Positions 1 through 7,508 of a stretch of 10,625 nt of DNA are shown here, piece after piece (the first letter of the stretch is position 1; the number at the start of each line of letters is the position of its first letter). Origin of the DNA: Bacteroidota bacterium (GTDB lineage: Bacteria; Bacteroidota; Bacteroidia; Bacteroidales; B18-G4); contig QMPN01000090.1 in assembly GCA_003648575.1 (NCBI GenBank), positions 1 through 10,625 on the forward strand, in the 5' to 3' direction. Made by a program: the position numbers and the translations under genes. The notes below the pieces were generated by a model, which saw only the letters and a list, made by a program, of their open reading frames with translations, was not told where the DNA came from and made no database searches.

Positions 1-932
1 ACCAGGCCATGGGAAATATCATCCCCGTCATTGCAATACTGATGATCCCGATTTTGATATTCGGAATGGAAGACCTCTACCATTGGGCACATGAAGGTGT
101 GGCTGATCATGATGCATTGATCGCACACAAAGCCCCTTATCTGAATTTGCCTTTCTTCGCACTTCGGTATGTGATTTACTTCGCCATCTGGATCTTTTTA
201 ACCCAGATGATCCGCAGGTTTTCTCTCAAAGAAGATCGAGTGGGTGGTATGAAATACTTTAAAAAGGCTGAGTTCTGGTCGAAGGTGTACATCTTTTCGC
301 TGGCGTTCACTTTTACACTGGCAACTTTCGACTGGATCATGTCAATTGATGTTCACTGGTTCTCCACCATCTTTGCTTTCAGAAATTTTGTCATGGCATT
401 TTATCATGGATTGGTGGTCCTTACCCTCATCCTCATCATTCTCAACAAGATGGGATATATTCCATGGTTCAGCAAAGCACACCTGGGTGACCTTACAAGG
501 TTCATCTTTGTGCTCAGTATAATATGGACGTATATGTGGCTCTCACAGTACCTGCTCATCTGGTATGCCAATATCCCTGAAGAAACAGTTTATTATCTGC
601 CCAGGACCAAGGGTGATTTCCAGGTATTGTTCTGGGGTGAGTTTGTGTTGAACTGGGTCCTGCCCTTCCTGCTGTTGATACCCAAGAAGATCTCTACGAA
701 TAAGAATGCTGTTCTCGCTATTTGTCTGATCCTTATCCTTGGACAGTGGGTTGACCTTTACCAGCAGATTATTGTAGGAACTTACGGTGTACTGCAAATC
801 GGTATTATCGAGATCGGATCTTACCTCGGATTCCTCGGAATATTTGCACTGGTAGTTGGCTACTCCCTGAGTAAAACGCCTCTCCTGCAAAAGAACCATC
901 CATATCTGGAAGAAAGTATACATCATCACTAG
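1..932 (+). CDS. actF: Alternative complex III quinone-binding subunit ActF, C-terminal part (5' end outside window)
   Basis: This integral membrane subunit of ACIII belongs to the NrfD/PsrC-like fold. The complex oxidises menaquinol at the membrane and passes electrons to c-type cytochromes or directly to an oxidase. About 308 residues are visible. The reading frame is open to the left edge, so the ATG at 9 is probably internal; full ActF proteins are longer, roughly 400 residues or more. I count about eight membrane helices. The family-typical stretch DWIMSID-x-HW lies near 330-362, and the end of the protein (NHPYLEESIHHH) matches the ending I remember for Bacteroidota ActF. The triple-histidine tail is natural, not a tag. 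A strong terminator follows the TAG stop by about 20 bases, so actF is the last gene of its operon. ActF versus the related ActC is decided mainly by the tail and the position at the operon end. Confidence 0.85.
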   Translation, partial: QAMGNIIPVIAILMIPILIFGMEDLYHWAHEGVADHDALIAHKAPYLNLPFFALRYVIYFAIWIFLTQMIRRFSLKEDRVGGMKYFKKAEFWSKVYIFSLAFTFTLATFDWIMSIDVHWFSTIFAFRNFVMAFYHGLVVLTLILIILNKMGYIPWFSKAHLGDLTRFIFVLSIIWTYMWLSQYLLIWYANIPEETVYYLPRTKGDFQVLFWGEFVLNWVLPFLLLIPKKISTNKNAVLAICLILILGQWVDLYQQIIVGTYGVLQIGIIEIGSYLGFLGIFALVVGYSLSKTPLLQKNHPYLEESIHHH

Positions 933-952
933 TGTACACCTTTACGAAATTG

Positions 953-979
953 AAGCCCCCGATTCCGGGGGCTTTTTTT
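953..979 (+). terminator. Rho-independent terminator after actF
   Basis: A perfect 9-bp stem pairs AAGCCCCCG (953-961) with CGGGGGCTT (966-974) around the loop ATTC. The T residues at the end of the stem run into a tract to 979. It lies 20 bases after the actF stop and should end the act operon transcript, separating it from ccsBA. Confidence 0.92.
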
Positions 980-1044
980 ATGCCTGCTCCTAGCCTTAAT
1001 TAATATAATTTTACAGCTAACAATTACCGCCTTGTGTTGTTAAT

Positions 1045-3774
1045 ATGATTTTAAGCTCTATTATGAAAAAAGTTATTGCTGCAGTCTTTTCAATGAAATT
1101 CGCCGGCATATTGCTCATGCTTTTTGCCGTAGTTGTTGCCTTTGCAACCTTCATAGAAAATGACCTCGGCACATCTGCCGCGAAAGACATCGTTTACAAT
1201 GCATTGTGGTTTGAAGTATTGCTGCTTATCACAGCAATAAGCCTGGTAGGAAGTGTTTTTCAATATCGCCTCTGGCGCAGGAAAAAATTCAGTGTTTTGT
1301 TTTTTCACCTCGCCTTTGTGGTGATACTGGCAGGGGCATTTGTTACAAGGCACTTCGGATATGAGGGCATTATGCAAATCAGGGAAGGGAAAAGCAGCAA
1401 TGAGATCATTACCATATCCCCCTATGTTCAGGTTTGGATAGAGGATAGCAATCAGCATCTTTATTATGATGAGGAATGCAGCTTCTCCCCTTATATGAGA
1501 AACCGCTTCAGTGCAAACATTCCTGTGGGGGACAGCAAGCTGAAAATCCGTTATAAGAAGATCGTTTCAAATGCAGTGCTTTTTGAAGTTGAATACGAGG
1601 GCACCGAAAGAGAAGTTGCTGTTTTTGGGGCATCCGGAATGATATCCGAACCTTCCGAAGTCATTATCAACGACACTAAGATTAGTATCGGCTATGGATC
1701 CAAAACAATGGAGATCCCTTTCTCGCTTCACCTGCTGGATTTCAGCCTCGAACGCTATCCCGGTTCCATGAGCCCATCTTCATTTAAGAGTGATGTGATC
1801 GTAATTGATAAAGCGGAAAATCTTGAAATGCCTTACCAGATCTTCATGAATAATGTGCTGAATTACGGAGGGTATCGTTTTTTCCAGTCTTCCTATGACA
1901 AAGATGAGAAAGGCACCGTATTATCTGTGAACCACGATAAGTGGGGAACCATTATCACATATATTGGTTACTTCATTCTAACGCTGGGCTTAAGCCTGAA
2001 TTTCTTCAGCCCCTCAAGCCGTTTCCGTACACTTGCACGCAATGCTTCACGTATCCGTGATGCTGCAAAAAAGAATACAGCCACCCTTATCTTAATGGCA
2101 TTGGTATCTGCATTTTCGGTTCCTTCACAGGCACAGGAGCTGGATGAAGCTGTTAATCATAGCTTTATTGACAAGGCACATGCTGCTGAATTCAGCTCAC
2201 TACTGGTACAGGGGCATGACGGGAGGATAAAACCAATGAATACCCTCTCTTCTGAGATTCTACGAAAGATTTATCGTAAGAACAGCCTCGAAGGACTCAA
2301 TTCCGACCAGGTGCTCCTCGGACTGCTTGTTGATCCCGACCAATGGCAGGGATACCCCATGATCAAGGTATCCAACAGTATTCTTAAGAACTACATCGGA
2401 TGCAGCGGAAAGTATGCATCCTTCATTGACTTTATTAATGACGACGGCAGCTACAAACTGAGCAAATTTGTTGATGATGCCTATAATAAGAAACCCGCTG
2501 AGCGCGATGCAGTAGATAAAGACATAATTGCAGTTGATGAGCGTGTGAATATTATTTACATGGTATATACAGGTGAATTCCTGAACATCTTTCCTTTGCC
2601 TGACGACCCCAACAACAAATGGTATACAGCTCAAAATGCCGGTGCAGTATTTGACTCCATCGATGCAGGCTTTATAAAAACCATCCTGCCATTGTATTAC
2701 AGCTCGGTGAGCGAGGCCATGCAAAGTGGTGACTGGAGCAAAGCCAATGAGTACCTGGGTTACCTTAAGGTATTTCAGAATAAATATGGCAGCGGGGTGA
2801 TGCCGGCAAAAAGTAAAACAAGTCTTGAGATCCTCTATAATAAAGTCAACATTTTCAAGCGTTTATTCCCTGTTTACAGTCTCCTCGGCCTCATTTTGCT
2901 GATACTTGTATTTGCAAGGGTATTAAACCCAAAGCTCAGTTTCCGGTGGATCATACGTATCCTCGTTGGCCTCATTGCCATTGCTTTCCTTCTGCATACC
3001 GCAGGATTGGGAATGCGTTGGTATATTGCCGGCAGGGCACCATGGAGCAATGGTTATGAAACCATGATCTATATTTCATGGGGAATTCTCCTGTCGGGTT
3101 TTATTTTCATCAAAAACTCCAAGATCACCCTGGCTACTACAGCCATCCTGGCCTCCATCACCCTGATGGTAGCGAATATGAGCTGGCTGAACCCTGAGAT
3201 CACCAACCTGGTACCGGTATTGAAATCCTACTGGCTGGTGATACATGTGGCTGTAATCACTGCCAGCTATAGCTTTCTGGCCATAGGTGCTTTGCTTGGC
3301 TTTCTCAACCTCCTGTTGATTAACCTGGTAAACGCGAAAAATAAAAATAAGATCCGTAACACCCTGGAAGAGCTTAGCAATATCATAGAAATGAACCTGA
3401 TCATCGGAGTGTTCCTGATAACCATTGGTACTTTTTTGGGAGCTGTCTGGGCCAATGAATCATGGGGCCGTTACTGGGGATGGGATCCGAAAGAAGCCTG
3501 GGCCCTGATCACCGTACTGGTATATTCCTTTGTTGTTCATATGCGATTGATCCCCGGCTTGGGTGGGACCTTCTCCTTTAACCTGGCATCATTGCTCAGT
3601 TTCGGCTCAGTTTTGATGACTTATTTTGGAGTGAACTACTTTTTATCAGGGATGCACTCCTATGGAGGGGGTGATCCGATTCCAATACCTACTGCCCTGT
3701 ATTGGGCCATCCTCATCATCGCAGTAGTTTCTATTATGGGCTACATAAATTATCGCAAAGTATTGAAACAATGA
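1045..3774 (+). CDS. ccsBA: Cytochrome c synthase CcsBA (ResB-ResC fusion), System II
   Basis: It exports haem and attaches it to CXXCH motifs of c-type cytochromes outside the cytoplasmic membrane. At 909 residues it fuses a ResB/CcsB-like half (about 1-322) and a CcsA/ResC-like half (about 620-909). The first half has three helices, a periplasmic beta-rich domain and a further helix (300-322). A basic cytoplasmic loop (323-345), a signal-peptide-like hydrophobic segment (346-362) and a second periplasmic domain containing GRIKPMNTLSSE follow. The C-terminal half carries the haem-binding WWD motif (W807 to W819, including WGWDPKEAW). Candidate haem-ligand histidines are H88 (helix), H734 (external), H832 (helix) and H871 (external, GMHSYGG); the spacing of the last three resembles what I recall for Helicobacter CcsBA. 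The start could instead be the ATG at 1063, which gives an MKK start; neither has a clear ribosome binding site. It serves the c-type cytochromes of ACIII and of CcoO and CcoP encoded here. Confidence 0.93.
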   Translation: MILSSIMKKVIAAVFSMKFAGILLMLFAVVVAFATFIENDLGTSAAKDIVYNALWFEVLLLITAISLVGSVFQYRLWRRKKFSVLFFHLAFVVILAGAFVTRHFGYEGIMQIREGKSSNEIITISPYVQVWIEDSNQHLYYDEECSFSPYMRNRFSANIPVGDSKLKIRYKKIVSNAVLFEVEYEGTEREVAVFGASGMISEPSEVIINDTKISIGYGSKTMEIPFSLHLLDFSLERYPGSMSPSSFKSDVIVIDKAENLEMPYQIFMNNVLNYGGYRFFQSSYDKDEKGTVLSVNHDKWGTIITYIGYFILTLGLSLNFFSPSSRFRTLARNASRIRDAAKKNTATLILMALVSAFSVPSQAQELDEAVNHSFIDKAHAAEFSSLLVQGHDGRIKPMNTLSSEILRKIYRKNSLEGLNSDQVLLGLLVDPDQWQGYPMIKVSNSILKNYIGCSGKYASFIDFINDDGSYKLSKFVDDAYNKKPAERDAVDKDIIAVDERVNIIYMVYTGEFLNIFPLPDDPNNKWYTAQNAGAVFDSIDAGFIKTILPLYYSSVSEAMQSGDWSKANEYLGYLKVFQNKYGSGVMPAKSKTSLEILYNKVNIFKRLFPVYSLLGLILLILVFARVLNPKLSFRWIIRILVGLIAIAFLLHTAGLGMRWYIAGRAPWSNGYETMIYISWGILLSGFIFIKNSKITLATTAILASITLMVANMSWLNPEITNLVPVLKSYWLVIHVAVITASYSFLAIGALLGFLNLLLINLVNAKNKNKIRNTLEELSNIIEMNLIIGVFLITIGTFLGAVWANESWGRYWGWDPKEAWALITVLVYSFVVHMRLIPGLGGTFSFNLASLLSFGSVLMTYFGVNYFLSGMHSYGGGDPIPIPTALYWAILIIAVVSIMGYINYRKVLKQ

Positions 3775-3814
3775 GGCAGGAAGCCATATACATCCCAGCA
3801 TAAACATTGAGTAC

Positions 3815-4669
3815 ATGAAACAGCATCGCATATTGATTTCCAGAATTTATCATTGGATCAATATGCTTAGCATCGATGTTTGCCTGGGAGCCCTGGCGGG
3901 GGGAATCATGGCATCACAGATTCTAAAGGCAGATCCGGGCTGGGCTTACTGGATCGTACTTCCCCTGGCAGTATGGCTGATCTATACATCCGACCACCTG
4001 ATCGATGGTTTCCGGGCCGGAAATAAGGCAATCAAAGACAGGTATGTGGTTCACAGGAAATACCACAGGCAGTTCATCTTCTTTGCTTCCCTGATCCTGC
4101 TCATCTCAGTATTCATATCATTTTTATATCTATCAAATGACATCATCATTTTTGGGATTATCCTTGGATCCATGGCGGCCATTTATCTTGTGCTGGTATT
4201 TATCCTTCCCGGCAGGGGGTTGCCTGTTTTTCAAAAAGAGGTAGCCGTAGCCTTCTTTTATACTGCCGGAATCTGGGGGCCCGTCATCATTAGCGGACAA
4301 ACGATATCATGGACAGAATGGGCGATCGTCGCACTGTTTTATATCCTTGCCCTCTGCGACCTGATCATGCTTTCACTTATAGAAATGAAAGTTGATGATG
4401 CAGAAGGACAGCGCTCTTTACCAATCCTCTTCGGGACAAAACATGCAAGGCGACTATTGCATCTGCTGCTCATAGTTGTTATGGCATTTTCAGTGCTTCT
4501 CATTTTCACGGATCCATCATGGATGATTCTCAAGGCCGCCCTGATCCTGGGCATGATGGCCCTATGTCTTTTAATCATCTTCAGGCTGTCTGATTATTTG
4601 AAAAACAATGATTTGTACAGGTATATAAGTGAAGCTGTTTTCGTGCTTCCCGCCCTTATGCTGATATGA
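3815..4669 (+). CDS. UbiA-superfamily-like integral membrane protein, substrate unknown
   Basis: I do not recognise a named gene. The 284-residue protein has about nine hydrophobic helices (near 17-37, 43-60, 86-106, 109-131, 142-160, 168-190, 212-231, 236-256, 270-284), the usual number for UbiA prenyltransferases. Acidic pairs sit where the two Asp-rich motifs of that fold occur: D60-H-L-I-D64 at the end of helix 2, and E190-x-x-x-D194 after helix 6, followed by GQRSLPILFG, which resembles the conserved segment after motif 2 of UbiA. Two differences stand out. The second motif begins with Glu, and both the Asn before motif 1 and the usual RPLPSG-like loop are absent (here RYVVHRKYHRQ). The family transfers isoprenoid chains to aromatic acceptors, to haem or to lipids. 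The gene starts 40 bp after ccsBA and precedes ccoI, so a role linked to cytochromes or quinones is possible but unproven. Fold assignment is fairly secure; activity is not. Confidence 0.65.
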   Translation: MKQHRILISRIYHWINMLSIDVCLGALAGGIMASQILKADPGWAYWIVLPLAVWLIYTSDHLIDGFRAGNKAIKDRYVVHRKYHRQFIFFASLILLISVFISFLYLSNDIIIFGIILGSMAAIYLVLVFILPGRGLPVFQKEVAVAFFYTAGIWGPVIISGQTISWTEWAIVALFYILALCDLIMLSLIEMKVDDAEGQRSLPILFGTKHARRLLHLLLIVVMAFSVLLIFTDPSWMILKAALILGMMALCLLIIFRLSDYLKNNDLYRYISEAVFVLPALMLI

Positions 4670-4693
4670 CATCAATCATTCCGACAAAACGCA

Positions 4694-4701
4694 TAACTTT
4701 G
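4694..4701 (+). promoter_or_regulatory. Bacteroidota-type -7 element (TAnnTTTG) before ccoI
   Basis: TAACTTTG matches the TAnnTTTG -7 consensus of Bacteroidota primary sigma factor promoters exactly, and ends 11 bases before the ccoI ATG. No clear TTTG -33 element is seen 19-21 bases upstream. If used, it would give ccoI a very short leader and some transcription independent of ccsBA. Confidence 0.4.
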
Positions 4702-4712
4702 TTAGCCTTAAT

Positions 4713-7127
4713 ATGACAAAATCTCCTCCCATACCTTGCTTTCACTGTGGCGAAGATTGCGGCTCCAATCCGGTAGTATTCAACGACAAGAATTTTTGTT
4801 GCTATGGCTGTAAAATGGTGTACGAGATACTGAGCGAAAGTGATGCCTGTGAGTACTATTCTATCGAAAACCATCCCGGCATCAAGATAAATGTTAATGA
4901 GATCGGCAATAAATTCGCCTATCTCGATAATGAAGAGATAAAATCGGAATTACTGGATTTTTCTGACGGAGGGATCAGTAAGATCAAATTCTTCGTCCCC
5001 GCCATCCATTGCAGCTCATGCATCTGGCTGCTAGAGAACCTGCATCGACTGGAAAAAGGTGTTAAATATTCCTCTGTCAACTTCATAAAAAAGGAAGTCT
5101 CCATCACTTTCAAGGAAGAGGAAATTTCGCTTCGCAAGCTTGTTGAGCTGCTTGCATCAATCAATTATGTCCCTCAGATTACCCTTGATGACCTTAAAAA
5201 CAAATCCGAAAAAAAGCTTAACAGGGTACTTTACTATAAGCTTGGCATAGCCGGATTTTGTTTCGGGAATATCATGCTGTTCAGCTTTCCGGAATACCTG
5301 GCTGTGGATCATTTCATGGAAGAAACGATACGCATACAGCTGTCCTGGCTGAACCTGTTCCTGGCCATACCTGTACTATTCTATGCAGCTTCCGACTACC
5401 TGGTATCTGCAGTGAAAGGGCTCCGGAAAAAGATCGTAAACATAGATGTACCCATCGCCCTCGGGATCATTGTATTGTTTATCAGAAGTGCCTACGAAAT
5501 CATCAGCGGAACAGGGGCCGGGTACATGGACTCACTGTCGGGACTGGTATTTTTTCTTTTGATAGGAAAGTGGTACCAGGGCAAGACTTACCAGGCGCTC
5601 TCCTTTGAGCGGGATTATAAATCGTACTTTCCTGTAGCAATAACGGTGCTGGCAGAGAATGATGAAGAAGAGATCATCCCCTTGAAAAAACTGAAGGCCG
5701 GACACAGGATACTTGTCAGGAACCAGGAACTGATCCCTGCTGATGCTATCCTGATCAAAGGCGATGCAAATATCGACTACAGCTTTGTCAGTGGAGAGTC
5801 GACACCGGTTCCAAAAATGCGAAAGGACCTGGTTTTTGCAGGTGGCCGTCAATTGGGATCATCCATCGAGCTCATCGTTGAAAAGGAGGTATCACAAAGC
5901 TACCTGACAGAATTGTGGAATCAGGATCTTCATTCTTATGGCGAAGGTTCACGGACAAGTTCCGTTATAAATGTAGTCAGCCAATACTTTACCATCAGTA
6001 TCGTATCCCTGGCCATTCTAACAGCGATTGTCTGGGCCTTTGTTGATCCTTCAGTAGTGCTCAATGCCTTTTCTTCAATTTTGAGTGTCGCCTGCCCCTG
6101 CGCGCTAGCTCTCACCATTCCTTTCACATTTGGAAATACCATGCGCATCTTCGGCAGGAATGGTTTCTACGTTAAGAAGACAGATGTTATTGAAGAGCTT
6201 TCAAAAACCGACACCATAGTTTTTGATAAAACCGGGACCATCACACAAAACAATGCCTTCAGTGTTGAAAGCAAGAATATCCAGCTGGATCAGGATGAAT
6301 TACATTTGGTAAAAGCAGTAGTCAGGCATTCCACCCACCCCATGAGTACAGCCATTTACCGATCGATTGAAGCATCAGGCGGCATTGAGCTCGACTCATT
6401 TGTCGAAATACCAGGTCTTGGGATTGAAGCACGCAAGGATGATACGCTCATCAAGGTCGGGTCGGAAAAGTTCATTACCGGCTCCTCTATCCCAACAGGT
6501 TCATATGCCACGCGTGTGTATGTTTCCTTCAATGATGATAAAAAAGGATATTTCCTGATCAATAATAAGTACAGGCCCGGCCTGAAAGCTGTTATAAACG
6601 ATCTTGAAGATCATTTTGAGCTGTTCGTACTTTCGGGTGACAATGATTCGGAACTCAATAATTTGCTCCCACTCTTCAAGAATGCCGACCATATGAGGTT
6701 CAGGCAAAGCCCGGGCGATAAGCTTGAATATATCAGAAAGCTAAGGGAAGAGGGTAAAAAAGTGATCATGATCGGTGATGGGCTGAACGATGCCGGTGCC
6801 CTGCAGGAAAGTGAGGTGGGGATCACCATAGCCGATGACATTTATCACTTTTCACCTGCCTGTGATGGCATCCTTGAGTCGAAACAATTTTCATCCCTTT
6901 CACGCTTTATCCGATTCACGAAAATCAGCATGAAAGTCGTCTATGTCAGTTTTATAATCTCATTCATTTATAACGTGCTTGGGATCTCTTTTGCTGCCAT
7001 GGGATACCTCACTCCTATTGTCTCAGCCATACTCATGCCCCTGAGTTCGGTAAGCGTTGTAGTATTCGTGACCATTACCACCACCCTGTTGGCCAAACGG
7101 GCCGGATTTAAGCTAACATCCATTTAA
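4713..7127 (+). CDS. ccoI: Copper-transporting P1B-1-type ATPase, CcoI/FixI-like (cbb3 oxidase maturation)
   Basis: This pump uses ATP to export Cu(I) across the cytoplasmic membrane; in cbb3-containing bacteria CcoI provides copper for the CuB centre of CcoN. The 804-residue sequence has all family parts in order. An N-terminal cysteine-rich metal-binding domain (C9, C12, C16, C29, C30, C33) is followed by a heavy-metal-associated domain with C100-SS-C103. The actuator motif is SGES (360-363, Ser in place of the usual Thr). Next come the transmembrane C461-P-C463, the phosphorylation site D505-KTGT, the nucleotide-binding H542-P543 and the hinge motif GDGLND (688-693). The late helices carry Y753-N754 and M775-x-x-S-S779, the Cu(I)-type signature. 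The cysteine-rich N-terminal domain and the adjacent ccoS favour CcoI over a general copper-detoxifying CopA. The start at 4713 places the first cysteine at residue 9, as expected. Confidence 0.93.
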   Translation: MTKSPPIPCFHCGEDCGSNPVVFNDKNFCCYGCKMVYEILSESDACEYYSIENHPGIKINVNEIGNKFAYLDNEEIKSELLDFSDGGISKIKFFVPAIHCSSCIWLLENLHRLEKGVKYSSVNFIKKEVSITFKEEEISLRKLVELLASINYVPQITLDDLKNKSEKKLNRVLYYKLGIAGFCFGNIMLFSFPEYLAVDHFMEETIRIQLSWLNLFLAIPVLFYAASDYLVSAVKGLRKKIVNIDVPIALGIIVLFIRSAYEIISGTGAGYMDSLSGLVFFLLIGKWYQGKTYQALSFERDYKSYFPVAITVLAENDEEEIIPLKKLKAGHRILVRNQELIPADAILIKGDANIDYSFVSGESTPVPKMRKDLVFAGGRQLGSSIELIVEKEVSQSYLTELWNQDLHSYGEGSRTSSVINVVSQYFTISIVSLAILTAIVWAFVDPSVVLNAFSSILSVACPCALALTIPFTFGNTMRIFGRNGFYVKKTDVIEELSKTDTIVFDKTGTITQNNAFSVESKNIQLDQDELHLVKAVVRHSTHPMSTAIYRSIEASGGIELDSFVEIPGLGIEARKDDTLIKVGSEKFITGSSIPTGSYATRVYVSFNDDKKGYFLINNKYRPGLKAVINDLEDHFELFVLSGDNDSELNNLLPLFKNADHMRFRQSPGDKLEYIRKLREEGKKVIMIGDGLNDAGALQESEVGITIADDIYHFSPACDGILESKQFSSLSRFIRFTKISMKVVYVSFIISFIYNVLGISFAAMGYLTPIVSAILMPLSSVSVVVFVTITTTLLAKRAGFKLTSI

Positions 7128-7147
7128 CGCATATGAATACCTGATTA

Positions 7148-7179
7148 CCTTATAATCATCTAAATTTCAGTTTATAAGG
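7148..7179. repeat. Inverted repeat CCTTATAA-N16-TTATAAGG upstream of ccoS
   Basis: The 8-bp arms at 7148-7155 and 7172-7179 are perfect reverse complements separated by 16 bases. No T-tract follows, so a terminator for ccoI is unlikely. The position, between ccoI and the ccoS-ccoNOQP genes, fits an operator with two half-sites 24 bp apart centre to centre. No regulator is known from this window. Confidence 0.4.
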
Positions 7180-7189
7180 AAGTTAATAA

Positions 7190-7210
7190 TATTTAGAACA
7201 CCTCTAAATA
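7190..7210. repeat. Short palindrome TATTTAGA-N5-TCTAAATA upstream of ccoS
   Basis: Perfect 8-bp arms flank ACACC, a 21-bp dyad of the size bound by dimeric transcription factors. A further copy of the half-site TCTAAAT lies at 7159-7165, inside the spacer of the neighbouring inverted repeat. The dyad lies upstream of the promoter-like elements before ccoS. The A/T-rich composition makes chance occurrence possible. Confidence 0.4.
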
Positions 7211-7245
7211 GCTTATGCAACTCATCTTTGTGGTTTGATCAGTTC

Positions 7246-7273
7246 TATTTTTGGCAATTACATCCTATTTTTG
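7246..7273 (+). promoter_or_regulatory. Tandem TAnnTTTG -7 elements before ccoS
   Basis: TATTTTTG occurs twice, at 7246-7253 and 7266-7273, each an exact match to the Bacteroidota -7 consensus. A near match, CATCTTTG, is at 7223-7230. The second copy ends 19 bases before the ccoS ATG, a plausible leader length. No TTTG -33 element sits at the ideal 19-21 base spacing for either, so the exact promoter is uncertain. Confidence 0.35.
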
Positions 7274-7292
7274 TTTTACTTCAAGTATCAAT

Positions 7293-7505
7293 ATGAGTGT
7301 TATAATAGTCTTGATTGGGTTTAGTCTCGTTGTAGCCATCGTCTTTTTGGTTGCTTTTGTATGGTCCATTAAAAGCGGACAATACGATGATGACTACACT
7401 CCTTCTGTCCGGATTCTCTTCGAGGATGAAAAACCAGCAACAACTCCAGACCTTCCGCCAGCCGAGATTTCAACCAATAAACCTGATAAATCAAATAAAT
7501 CCTAA
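7293..7505 (+). CDS. ccoS: cbb3-type oxidase assembly protein CcoS
   Basis: CcoS is a small membrane protein needed to insert cofactors (copper and haem) into the cbb3 oxidase. The 70-residue product has one N-terminal helix (about 3-24), then the family signature WSIKSGQYDDDYTP and the segment VRILFEDE, followed by a Pro/Lys-rich, probably disordered tail. The ATG at 7293 is preferred: an in-frame TTG at 7251 would only add a polar stretch before the helix and overlap promoter-like sequence. The stop is three bases before the ccoNO start, which indicates tight co-transcription and perhaps translational coupling. ccoI lies upstream, giving an I-S order ahead of the structural genes rather than after them as in proteobacterial ccoGHIS. 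Confidence 0.92.
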   Translation: MSVIIVLIGFSLVVAIVFLVAFVWSIKSGQYDDDYTPSVRILFEDEKPATTPDLPPAEISTNKPDKSNKS

Positions 7506-7508
7506 CGT

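Noticed and set aside
543..929. A 128-codon - strand open frame opposite actF
   Set aside because: The + strand is a clear ActF with conserved helices up to its tail; the antisense frame has no identifiable domain.
921..929. Three terminal histidines of ActF as a possible cloning tag
   Set aside because: Natural ActF proteins of this phylum end in a similar His-rich tail, and native sequence and terminator follow.
1003..1044. Promoter for ccsBA in the actF-ccsBA gap
   Set aside because: The gap is A/T-rich but holds no TAnnTTTG element with a suitable TTTG partner; a promoter is expected here, but I cannot place it.
2260..2724. A 154-codon - strand open frame opposite ccsBA
   Set aside because: Antisense shadow of the periplasmic domain of CcsBA, without a supporting start region or known motif.
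5258..5608. A 116-codon + strand open frame inside ccoI
   Set aside because: It lies wholly within the conserved ATPase coding frame, has no recognisable domain, and its residue composition looks like an out-of-frame shadow.
7251..7292. TTG-initiated N-terminal extension of CcoS
   Set aside because: It adds 14 residues not found in the family, overlaps promoter-like elements, and the ATG at 7293 places the helix at the N-terminus as expected.
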